Source: an uncultured Sphingobium sp. (GTDB lineage Bacteria > Pseudomonadota > Alphaproteobacteria > Sphingomonadales > Sphingomonadaceae). Taken from it: 7,247 nt of DNA. Shown here piece after piece: positions 1 through 5,892 of the stretch. Each line of letters opens with the position of its first letter. Position 1 is the first letter of the stretch. The stretch lies in contig CAJYHD010000080.1 of assembly GCA_913773715.1 (NCBI GenBank), positions 1 to 7,247 on the forward strand. The letters are read 5' to 3'. The notes below the pieces were generated by a model. The model was not told the origin of the DNA, did no database searches, and saw only the letters and a program-made list of their open reading frames with translations. Both the position numbers and the translations under genes were made by a program.

Positions 1-481
1 CCTGAACCACCAGCTTCGCCTTGCTCGGCGCCGGACGATCGGGCCACACGGCATCGATCGGGTTGGTATCGACTGCGATCAGTTCCGCGCCGCGCTCGGC
101 CAGCGCCGCAGTCGCCTGCGCAACCCAGGCGCGGGTGTGCAGCCAGGGATCATAGCCGATCCGGCCGCCCTGGGGCGCATGCTTACCCAGCCATTCGGCA
201 GCGGAGGTCTGCGGCACGCTTTCATATTGCCAGTGCGCGCTATCGACCTGCTCGCGCACCTGCAACGTGTAGCGCCCGTCAGTGAAAATCGCCGCTTCCT
301 CCGGCAACACGACCGCGCTGCCCGCCGATCCCTGAAATCCGGTCAGCCAGGCAAGGCGCTGGGCGTAAGCGCCGACATATTCGCTCATATGCTCGTCGGT
401 CAGCGGCACCACGAAACCATCGAGCGAAACGCGCGCCAGTTGGTCACGCAGAGCTTTCAGGCGGTCTTCATAAGTCGACAT
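1..481 (-). CDS. pepP: Aminopeptidase P (Xaa-Pro aminopeptidase, M24B), N-terminal part; 3' end outside window
   Basis: This enzyme removes an N-terminal residue that precedes proline, finishing the breakdown of proline-containing peptides in the cytosol. The open frame runs from ATG at 481 to the left edge without a stop and gives 160 residues. Visible family features are the DEHMSEYV segment (about 29-36), RLAWLTGFQGSAG (about 42-54), TDGRYTLQ (67-74), GYDPWLHT (109-116) and DAVWPDRP (143-150). These are typical of the N-terminal creatinase-like domain of the long, roughly 600-residue XPNPEP1-type enzymes. The metal-binding catalytic domain lies beyond the window, so activity cannot be judged. 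The start is supported by a GAGGGA ribosome binding site (complement of 488-493) six bases upstream. There is no signal peptide. It is divergent from oligopeptidase B, so the two peptidases share the 111-base region between them. The family call is firm; the gene symbol is only the usual label for the family. Confidence 0.9.
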   Translation of the reverse strand, partial: MSTYEDRLKALRDQLARVSLDGFVVPLTDEHMSEYVGAYAQRLAWLTGFQGSAGSAVVLPEEAAIFTDGRYTLQVREQVDSAHWQYESVPQTSAAEWLGKHAPQGGRIGYDPWLHTRAWVAQATAALAERGAELIAVDTNPIDAVWPDRPAPSKAKLVVQ

Positions 482-592
482 CAAAATTCCCTCGGATCGT
501 CCAGCCCCTTGCGCTGGACGGCATGTCGACAACATAGAGGGGCCAGTGCGCTAAAGCCAGCGCGTCCCGAACCGAACAGACATGGACCCTGA
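482..592. promoter_or_regulatory. Divergent control region between aminopeptidase P and oligopeptidase B
   Basis: This 111-base non-coding gap must carry the promoters of both divergent peptidase genes. It holds a perfect 7-bp inverted repeat, GTCCAGC (499-505) and GCTGGAC (513-519), around a 7-base centre, and a weaker 5-bp one, GCGCT (548-552) and AGCGC (559-563). On the plus strand TTGCGC (509-514) followed 18 bases later by CATAGA (533-538) is a weak sigma-70-like match that overlaps the right arm of the first repeat. No strong consensus promoter is visible on either strand. A dyad overlapping a possible -35 would suit a repressor site, but that is inference. Confidence 0.4.
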
Positions 593-2653
593 ATGACCGA
601 TCCGATCACGCCGCCGCTTGCAGACCGCCGCCCCTCCAGCATCGATCATCATGGCCTCAGCGTGGCGGACGATTATGCGTGGCTACGCGATCCGGGCTAC
701 CCGGAGGTGAAGGACGCGGCGGTGCTTGGCTATCTGGAGGCGGAAAACGCCTATTTCGAGAACGCGATGGCGCCGCACAAGCCGCTGGTCGACACGCTGT
801 TCGCGGAGATGAAGGGGCGCATCAAGGAAGACGACAAGTCTGTCCCGCAGAAAGATGGCGACTATATCTACTGGCGCGCATTCGAGGTTGGGGCGCAATA
901 TCGCAAATGGTATCGGAGGCCCGTTGCGGGCGGGCCAGATCAACTGATCCTGGACGAGCCGGCTCTGGCGGAGGGGCATGACTATTTCCGGCTGGGCACG
1001 ATGTCGGTCAGTCCCGATGGCCGCTATCTCGCCTATGCGATCGACACCAACGGGTCGGAGCGGTTCGAGGCGCGGATCAAGGATCTGACGACCGGCGAAA
1101 TCCTGCCCGAAATTATTCCCGATACGCTTTCGTCCCTCGTCTGGACCAGCGACAGCAAGGGGCTGCTTTACGGCATCGCAAACGAGAATTGGCGGACCGA
1201 CAATGCCCGGCTGCACTGGCTGGGGCAGGGCTTGGAGAACGACGTCGAGCTTTTCCACGAGGACGACGAGGGGTTTCGCGTTTCGATCGGCCTCACCTCA
1301 TCGGAAAAGTGGATCGTCATCGCGACGGGCGACCATGTGACGAGCGAAGCATGGCTGGTGCCCGCCGACGACCCCACCGCCAAACCGCTCTTGGTGGCGT
1401 CGCGGCAGGCGGGACGAGAATATGACGTCGATGAGCATGAGGGGACGCTCTATATCCGCACCAACGATGTGCATCCTAATTTCCGGCTGGTGAAGGCAAC
1501 GCTCGACGCCCCGGCGGAATGGGCAGAAATCATCACGCCCGACCCCCATTTCTATCTTACCGACTTCACGCTCTTCAAGGGCTTCTATGTCACCGAGGGG
1601 CGACAGGACGGTCTCGATCAGATCGAATTGCGCGATTATGCGACGCATGCGGCGAAGCGCATCCCCTTCCCCGAAGCGAGCTATTCGGCGAGCCTCGACG
1701 ACAATCCCGAATATGATGTGACCAAGCTGCGCATCGGTTATGAATCGATGGTCACTCCCGACACGATCTATGATTATCATCTCGATACCGGCGCGCTCGA
1801 GGTGCTGAAGGTTCAGGACATTCCGTCGGGCTATGACGCGGATCGCTATGCGACCGAACGGCTGATGGTGGCGGCGCGGGACGGGACGCCGATCCCGGTA
1901 TCGATCGTCTACCCAAGGGACTTGCCGCGCGACGGCAGCGCGCCGCTGCATCTCTATGGCTATGGCGCGTACGGCATCGCGATGGAGCCGGGCTTCTCGA
2001 CGGCGCGGCTGTCGCTGCTCGATCGCGGCTTCGCCTTTGCGCTGGCGCATATTCGTGGCGGCGACGACCTTGGCCAGCAATGGTATCTCGACGGCAAGCT
2101 GGAAAAGCGCACCAACACCTTCAACGACTTCGTGGATGTGGCGAAGGGACTGATCGACCTTGGCTATACATCGAAGGGGAAGGTGAGCATTTCGGGCGGA
2201 TCGGCGGGCGGCGAGTTGATGGGGGCCGTTATCAACTCCGACCCAGACCTGTGGGGTGCGGTGGTGGCGCATGTGCCGTTCGTCGATGTACTCAACACGA
2301 TGCTGGACGAGACGCTGCCGCTAACGCCGGGCGAGTGGCCCGAATGGGGCAACCCGATCGAGGACAGGGCGGCGTTCGAGACGATCCTGTCCTATGACCC
2401 CTACAGCAACGTGAAGGCCCAGGCCTACCCGCCGCTGATGGTGACCGCAGGCCTCAACGATCCGCGCGTGACCTATTGGGAGCCGGCCAAGTGGGTGGCG
2501 AAGCTGCGGGCGAACAAGACCGACTCCAACATCCTGCTGCTCAAGACCAACATGGGTGCGGGCCATGGCGGCAAGTCCGGCCGGTTCGAGAGTCTGACCG
2601 AGACGGCCGAAGAGTTCGCCTTCATCCTGTGGCAACTGGGTGTAGAAGGCTGA
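593..2653 (+). CDS. ptrB: Oligopeptidase B (S9A prolyl oligopeptidase family)
   Basis: This is a cytosolic serine peptidase that cuts short peptides after Arg or Lys. Its 686 residues match the family's usual length, and there is no signal peptide. The N-terminal part (about 5-75, with DDYAWLRDP at 26-34) and a beta-propeller region (about 80-410) precede the alpha/beta-hydrolase domain (about 420-686). The triad is readable: Ser537 in GGSAGG (535-540), Asp623 in NDPRV (622-626) and His658 in GAGHGG (655-660). The LDETLPLTPGEWPEWGNP stretch (571-588) separates oligopeptidase B from prolyl endopeptidases. Glu581 corresponds to E. coli Glu576, implicated in binding the basic P1 residue, but the position of E. 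coli Glu578 is Pro583 here. The ATG at 593 has only a weak GGA (584-586) as ribosome binding site; the start is chosen because the family N-terminus begins here. The stop overlaps the thioesterase start. A less specific S9A peptidase is the main alternative. Confidence 0.94.
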   Translation: MTDPITPPLADRRPSSIDHHGLSVADDYAWLRDPGYPEVKDAAVLGYLEAENAYFENAMAPHKPLVDTLFAEMKGRIKEDDKSVPQKDGDYIYWRAFEVGAQYRKWYRRPVAGGPDQLILDEPALAEGHDYFRLGTMSVSPDGRYLAYAIDTNGSERFEARIKDLTTGEILPEIIPDTLSSLVWTSDSKGLLYGIANENWRTDNARLHWLGQGLENDVELFHEDDEGFRVSIGLTSSEKWIVIATGDHVTSEAWLVPADDPTAKPLLVASRQAGREYDVDEHEGTLYIRTNDVHPNFRLVKATLDAPAEWAEIITPDPHFYLTDFTLFKGFYVTEGRQDGLDQIELRDYATHAAKRIPFPEASYSASLDDNPEYDVTKLRIGYESMVTPDTIYDYHLDTGALEVLKVQDIPSGYDADRYATERLMVAARDGTPIPVSIVYPRDLPRDGSAPLHLYGYGAYGIAMEPGFSTARLSLLDRGFAFALAHIRGGDDLGQQWYLDGKLEKRTNTFNDFVDVAKGLIDLGYTSKGKVSISGGSAGGELMGAVINSDPDLWGAVVAHVPFVDVLNTMLDETLPLTPGEWPEWGNPIEDRAAFETILSYDPYSNVKAQAYPPLMVTAGLNDPRVTYWEPAKWVAKLRANKTDSNILLLKTNMGAGHGGKSGRFESLTETAEEFAFILWQLGVEG

Positions 2654-3054
2654 TGGCGTCGTCCTTCACCAAGCAGATCATCGCCCAGCCCGAGCACATC
2701 GACGTGCTTGGTCATGTGAACAATGCGGTCTGGGTCCAGTGGATGGAGCAGCTCTCGGTCGAGCACTGGAATCATGACGCCGAGCCTAGCCATGTCGACG
2801 CCTATATCTGGGTCGTGACCCGGCACGAGATCGACTATCGCGGCAACGTCGGCGTTGGCGAGACGGTGACGGGTCGGACCTGGATTCCGGATGAGCCGCG
2901 CGGTGCCCGCTTCGACCGGCTGATCGAATTCACCGGCCCCGATGGCAAGGTCAAGGTGTCGGCGCGATCGACCTGGGCGATGATCGACAAGGAAAGCGGG
3001 CGTTTGATGCGCGTTCCGCCCGAAGTCGCGGCGCCTTTCCTGAACCCCAGATAA
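2653..3054 (+). CDS. Acyl-CoA thioesterase, 4HBT/YbgC-like hotdog fold
   Basis: This 133-residue protein has the size of a single hotdog-fold thioesterase, a family that hydrolyses acyl-CoA or aryl-CoA thioesters and usually acts as a tetramer in the cytosol. The signature is HIDVLGHVNNAVWVQWME (15-32): Asp17 sits where the catalytic Asp of 4-hydroxybenzoyl-CoA thioesterase lies, followed by GHVNN and the start of the long hotdog helix. The segment HEIDYRGNVGVGETVTGRTW (58-77) is the usual beta-strand region. The frame stays open upstream to 2476, but that extension lies inside oligopeptidase B and lacks family similarity, so ATG 2653 is taken. This ATG shares its A with the TGA stop of oligopeptidase B (TGATG), and AGAAGG (2644-2649) lies three bases upstream, which suggests translational coupling. 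The substrate cannot be predicted from sequence. Confidence 0.87.
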   Translation: MASSFTKQIIAQPEHIDVLGHVNNAVWVQWMEQLSVEHWNHDAEPSHVDAYIWVVTRHEIDYRGNVGVGETVTGRTWIPDEPRGARFDRLIEFTGPDGKVKVSARSTWAMIDKESGRLMRVPPEVAAPFLNPR

Positions 3055-3055
3055 A

Positions 3056-3081
3056 GGAACCTAAGTTAACCGAGCGTCGTT
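3056..3081 (+). promoter_or_regulatory. Predicted EcfG (general stress response) promoter
   Basis: GGAAC (3056-3060) and CGTT (3078-3081) are separated by 17 bases. This matches the EcfG/SigT consensus of alphaproteobacteria, given from memory as GGAAC, 16-17 bases, then CGTT. Transcription would start near 3088, leaving about 28 bases before the ATG at 3117 and a clear AGGAGA ribosome binding site (3105-3110). The -35 element begins two bases after the thioesterase stop codon, so the promoter sits exactly in the gap. Sequence match and geometry are seen; use by EcfG is inferred. Confidence 0.75.
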
Positions 3082-3116
3082 TCTCCCGCCGTCACGATAA
3101 TGACAGGAGAGACATT

Positions 3117-3734
3117 ATGTCCTTTCGCAAAACGACTCTGCGCAGCCTGACCGCTGCATCGGCTTTTCTGATCCTCGCAACCCCGGCTCTTGCCGGCGAA
3201 GCCAACCGCGCCCGCGCCGCCATCGGTCAGGCACAGGGCAAGATCGACGCTGCCAGCAAGCTCAACGTGTCACCCGAACTCATGGCCAAGGCACAGGCGT
3301 CGTTGCGGCTGTCCCAGGAGCAGCTCAAGAGCGGCGATAAGGAAGAATCCATCGCCTCGGCCATCAAGGCGCAGGAATATGCCGATACCGCCGTGGGTGA
3401 GAGCCAGCGTCATGCCGACGCCAATGCGCAGATGCAGAATGACGCGACGCTGAGCGCGCAGCAGCAGGCGGACGCGGCTAACGCTCGCGCCAGTGCGGCT
3501 GAACAGGCGGCTGCATCCGCTGCGGCTGACGCGCAGGCGGCCCGCGCTTCGGCTGCTATGGCAGCGGCGACACCGCCAGCCAGCACCACTGTCACCACCG
3601 AAACCGTAAAAAGTGCGCCTGTAACTACCGCCACCCGTAAGGTCGCGGCCAAGCGCAAGGTTGTCCGTCGGACGAGCGCGCCCCGGACTGCGGTTGCCGA
3701 AAGCACTACGACTACGGTGACGACGCATAACTGA
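3117..3734 (+). CDS. Secreted Ala-rich helical protein, DUF4398-like, function unknown
   Basis: I do not recognise a named gene. The 205-residue product begins with a clear signal peptide: a basic start (RKTTLR), a hydrophobic core (about 11-23) and a cleavage site after ATPALA at about 26. No lipobox cysteine is present, so a soluble periplasmic or exported protein is expected. Residues 27-97 form regular helices with Ala spaced as in DUF4398 proteins (SPELMAKAQASLRLSQEQL, 52-70, then KSGDKEESIASAIKAQEYAD, 71-90). Residues about 98-150 are an Ala/Gln-rich probable coiled coil. The tail from about 152 is low complexity, rich in Thr, Val and Pro, with a basic patch KVAAKRKVVRR (175-185) and two similar Thr/Val runs (157-162 and 197-203). 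AGGAGA (3105-3110) lies six bases before the ATG. The predicted EcfG promoter immediately upstream suggests induction in stress or stationary phase. A cell-envelope structural or protective role is only a guess. Confidence 0.8.
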   Translation: MSFRKTTLRSLTAASAFLILATPALAGEANRARAAIGQAQGKIDAASKLNVSPELMAKAQASLRLSQEQLKSGDKEESIASAIKAQEYADTAVGESQRHADANAQMQNDATLSAQQQADAANARASAAEQAAASAAADAQAARASAAMAAATPPASTTVTTETVKSAPVTTATRKVAAKRKVVRRTSAPRTAVAESTTTTVTTHN

Positions 3735-3740
3735 TCTGCC

Positions 3741-3773
3741 GACGCCCTTCTGATGGAACGTCAGGGGGGCGTC
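3741..3773. terminator. Hairpin between convergent genes, possible bidirectional terminator
   Basis: Arms 3741-3753 and 3761-3773 pair over 13 bp as RNA read from the plus strand, with two G-U pairs in the middle, around a 7-base loop. It starts six bases after the stop of the secreted Ala-rich protein, and its right arm covers the last codons and stop of the ABC exporter. Neither side carries a run of T, so it is not a classical intrinsic terminator; it may end transcription weakly or protect 3' ends from exonucleases. Confidence 0.5.
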
Positions 3774-5608
3774 GCGACCTCGAACATATCTTCGATACCA
3801 GCTTCCGTCCGCATGTCCGCCCGCTCGACCGCTTGCCTTGCCCACATGGCGGCGTAGAGGCCATCGGCGCGGACGAGGTAGGCATGGCGACCGCGCTCCA
3901 CGATCCGCCCCTTATCCAGCACGATGATTTCATCCGCATCGACCACCGTCGAGAGTCGGTGAGCAACGACGAGGGTGGTCCGCTTCCGACTGATGTCGCG
4001 TAGCACGGTCTGGATTTCGGTTTCGGTGCGGCTGTCGAGTGCGCTGGTCGCTTCGTCGAGGACCAGAACGGGCGGATCCTTGAGCAAGGTGCGGGCAATG
4101 GCGACGCGCTGCTTTTCGCCGCCCGATAATTTCAGGCCGCGCTCACCCACGCGGGTTTCATAGCCTTGGGGCAGGCTCAGGATGAAGTCGTGAATCTGTG
4201 CGGCGCGCGCCGCCGCCTCTATCTCCGACTGGCTGGCAGCTTCGCGGCCATAGGCGATGTTGTAGCCGATCGTGTCGTTGAACAAGACCATGTCCTGCGG
4301 CACGATGCCGATGGCCGAGCGGAGCGAGGATTGTGTGACGCCGGATATGTCCTGCCCGTCGATCGAGACGCGGCCGGACTGGATGTCGTAGAAGCGGAAG
4401 AGGATGCGGGCGATGGTCGATTTGCCCGCGCCCGATGGCCCGACGATCGCCAATGTCCTGCCCGCCGGGACGGTGAAGCTGACGCCGTGCAGGATTTCGC
4501 GCGCGGGATCATAGCCGAAGCGGACGTCATCGAAGCGGACTTCACCCGCCGTGACATGTAGCGCTGGGGCGTTGGGCGCGTCCGCCACTTCCGTCTCCGT
4601 ATCGATCAGCTTGTACATCGCCTCCATGTCGATCAGGCCCTGCCGGATCGTGCGATAGACCATGCCGAGCAAATCGAGCGGTCGGAAAAGCTGCGACAGG
4701 AGCGTATTCACCAGCACGACGTCGCCGGTCGAGAATTGCCCGCGGCTCCAGCCCCAGACGGTATAGCCCATCGCACCCGCCATCATGAGGTTTGTGATGA
4801 GCGACTGGCCGATGTTGAGCCAGGCGAGGCTGTTTTCCGACTTGACTGCCGCGCGGGCATAGCGGCGCATCGCCGCGCCATAGCGATCGGCTTCGCGCTG
4901 TTCAGCGCCGAAATATTTGACCGTCTCGAAGTTGAGCAGGCTGTCAACGGCATGGGCGACGGCGCTCGTGTCCATGTCGACCATGTCGCGACGCAGCTGG
5001 TTACGCCACTCAGTCACCATACGGGTGAACCAGATATAGAGGCCGACCATCGCCAGCGTCGCGGCGACGAGGCCCCAGCCGAACTTGACGAGGAATATGA
5101 CGCAGACCGCGAGCAGCTCGACGATCGTCGGGGCGATGTTGAACAGCAGGAAGTAGAGCATCGTGTCGATGCTCTTGGTGCCGCGCTCGACGATCTTGGT
5201 GACCGCGCCGGTGCGGCGGTCGAGGTGGAAGCGCAGCGACAGGCGGTGAAGGTGGACGAAGACGTCGTCGGCGAGGCGGCGGCCGGCTTCCTGTCCCACC
5301 TTCTCAAAGACGGCGTTGCGCAGATTGTCGAAGAGGACGCTCCCGAAGCGCGCCCCGGCATAGGCGACGACGAGCGCGACGGCGAGGCCGACGGCTGGTT
5401 CGAGGCCGGGCGCCATGCGATCGACCGCGCCCTTGTAGGCGAAGGGCATGGCGAGGCTGACGATCTTGGCCAGCAGCACGAGACCCATGGCGATCGAAAC
5501 CCGGCGGCGCAGCGCAGGCGCGTCGGCAGGCCAGAGATAGGGTATGAAGCGCTTGAGCGTTGCCCAAGCGGGCGGAATGGGCGCGGTATTGGCAGTATCT
5601 GGGGGCAT
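3761..5608 (-). CDS. Atm1-type ABC exporter (permease fused to ATPase)
   Basis: This 615-residue half transporter works as a homodimer in the inner membrane. The family (yeast/mitochondrial Atm1, bacterial NaAtm1) exports glutathione disulfide, glutathione conjugates and metal-thiol complexes. The membrane domain (about 15-335) has six predicted helices and contains LLNFETVKYFGAEQRE (224-239), a family hallmark. Glutathione-contact residues described for NaAtm1 are retained with an offset of four: Arg202, Arg206, Asn265, Gln268, Asp312, Met316 and Arg319. NaAtm1 Met317 is Leu313 here. The ATPase domain has A-loop Tyr366, Walker A GPSGAGKST (390-398), Q-loop Gln438, signature LSGGEKQ (494-500), Walker B VLVLDE (514-519) and H-loop His550, so it should be active. 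The start is supported by the resemblance of its first residues to NaAtm1; no ribosome binding site is visible. It converges with the stress gene and lies downstream of acs, 284 bases away. A general lipid or peptide exporter is less likely. Confidence 0.92.
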   Translation of the reverse strand: MPPDTANTAPIPPAWATLKRFIPYLWPADAPALRRRVSIAMGLVLLAKIVSLAMPFAYKGAVDRMAPGLEPAVGLAVALVVAYAGARFGSVLFDNLRNAVFEKVGQEAGRRLADDVFVHLHRLSLRFHLDRRTGAVTKIVERGTKSIDTMLYFLLFNIAPTIVELLAVCVIFLVKFGWGLVAATLAMVGLYIWFTRMVTEWRNQLRRDMVDMDTSAVAHAVDSLLNFETVKYFGAEQREADRYGAAMRRYARAAVKSENSLAWLNIGQSLITNLMMAGAMGYTVWGWSRGQFSTGDVVLVNTLLSQLFRPLDLLGMVYRTIRQGLIDMEAMYKLIDTETEVADAPNAPALHVTAGEVRFDDVRFGYDPAREILHGVSFTVPAGRTLAIVGPSGAGKSTIARILFRFYDIQSGRVSIDGQDISGVTQSSLRSAIGIVPQDMVLFNDTIGYNIAYGREAASQSEIEAAARAAQIHDFILSLPQGYETRVGERGLKLSGGEKQRVAIARTLLKDPPVLVLDEATSALDSRTETEIQTVLRDISRKRTTLVVAHRLSTVVDADEIIVLDKGRIVERGRHAYLVRADGLYAAMWARQAVERADMRTEAGIEDMFEVATPP

Positions 5609-5615
5609 TGTGCGC

Positions 5616-5644
5616 TATCTAGGCGTTGGATGACGCTAATCCAA
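5616..5644 (-). promoter_or_regulatory. Weak sigma-70-like promoter candidate for the ABC exporter
   Basis: On the minus strand TTGGAT (complement of 5639-5644) and TAGATA (complement of 5616-5621) are spaced by exactly 17 bases. Each matches only three of six consensus positions. Transcription would begin at about the A of the exporter's ATG, giving a leaderless or nearly leaderless message, which would fit the absence of a Shine-Dalgarno sequence. The match is poor and may be chance. Confidence 0.3.
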
Positions 5645-5647
5645 TGC
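5623..5647. promoter_or_regulatory. Inverted repeat upstream of the ABC exporter, possible operator
   Basis: TTGGAT (5626-5631) and ATCCAA (5639-5644) form a perfect 6-bp dyad around seven bases. Three more base pairs outside it, one a G-T wobble, extend the arms to 5623-5631 and 5639-5647. It lies 15 bases upstream of the exporter start and one arm coincides with the candidate -35. A transcription-factor site is plausible, but no known regulator is recognised. Confidence 0.35.
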
Positions 5648-5735
5648 TGGAGCGCCGGGAGCGCCCTAGTAAATGCAGGGAGTCGCCGCTTAACTTCGGA
5701 TGTTTCCCGCAAAATACGACATAATGCTGCTCAAG

Positions 5736-5773
5736 CCCGATCCTATCGGAATGCTTCGGGGTATAGGATCGGG
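5736..5773. repeat. Perfect 11-bp inverted repeat with alternative inner hairpin
   Basis: CCCGATCCTAT (5736-5746) and ATAGGATCGGG (5763-5773) are perfect inverted copies around a 16-base loop. The left arm can instead fold with the bases just after it, CCGAT (5737-5741) with ATCGG (5745-5749) around three bases, so two mutually exclusive structures exist. It lies between acs and the exporter, both read from the minus strand, with no coding around it. It could be a REP-like element, a terminator remnant or a protein-binding site; no T run follows on either strand. Confidence 0.6.
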
Positions 5774-5813
5774 ATGGCAGCGTGGGGGTGAATAGGACAG
5801 GCGGGCAAGGTAA

Positions 5814-5843
5814 GCGGGGCCCCGGATCAAGTCCGGGGTGACG
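5814..5843. repeat. REP-like intergenic palindrome
   Basis: CCCCGGA (5820-5826) and TCCGGGG (5832-5838) pair over 7 bp around TCAAG, followed by TGACG. Read from the minus strand this is the familiar GTCACCCCGGACTTGATCC pattern that recurs between genes in sphingomonads and other alphaproteobacteria, often as part of REP-type repeats. Only this one copy is evident in the window. The recognition is from memory; genome-wide repetition cannot be seen here. Confidence 0.6.
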
Positions 5844-5860
5844 ATTAGAGGAATTGCATA

Positions 5861-5890
5861 TTGTCGCCTCGCGCTTGTGGGAGGGGACAA
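5861..5890 (-). terminator. Hairpin just after acs, probable terminator
   Basis: TTGTCGCCTC (5861-5870) and GAGGGGACAA (5881-5890) form a 10-position stem with one mismatch and a 10-base loop. It starts two bases after the acs stop codon in the direction of acs transcription. The sequence beyond it (TATGCAATTCC on the minus strand) is moderately AT-rich but has no real T run, so the terminator strength is uncertain. Confidence 0.5.
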
Positions 5891-5892
5891 GA

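Noticed and set aside
137..592. Open frame of 151 codons on the plus strand
   Set aside because: It lies antisense to the aminopeptidase P coding region, has no recognisable domain and an Arg-rich composition typical of shadow frames in GC-rich DNA.
1298..2272. Open frame of 324 codons on the minus strand
   Set aside because: It is fully antisense to the hydrolase and propeller parts of oligopeptidase B, which has an intact triad; the translated sequence resembles no family.
2476..2652. Longer N-terminus for the thioesterase
   Set aside because: The extra 59 residues are a frame-shifted reading of the oligopeptidase B C-terminus; hotdog homology and the ribosome binding site fit ATG 2653.
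3755..3759. Second GGAAC box
   Set aside because: It lies in the loop of the convergent hairpin and has no CGTT at the right distance on the plus strand.
4736..5791. Open frame of 351 codons on the plus strand
   Set aside because: It is antisense to the ABC exporter membrane domain and rich in Asp, Glu, Arg and Ala as expected of a mirror frame.
5736..5838. CRISPR-like or tandem repeat array
   Set aside because: The palindromes differ from one another and are not regularly spaced; there are no repeated units with spacers.
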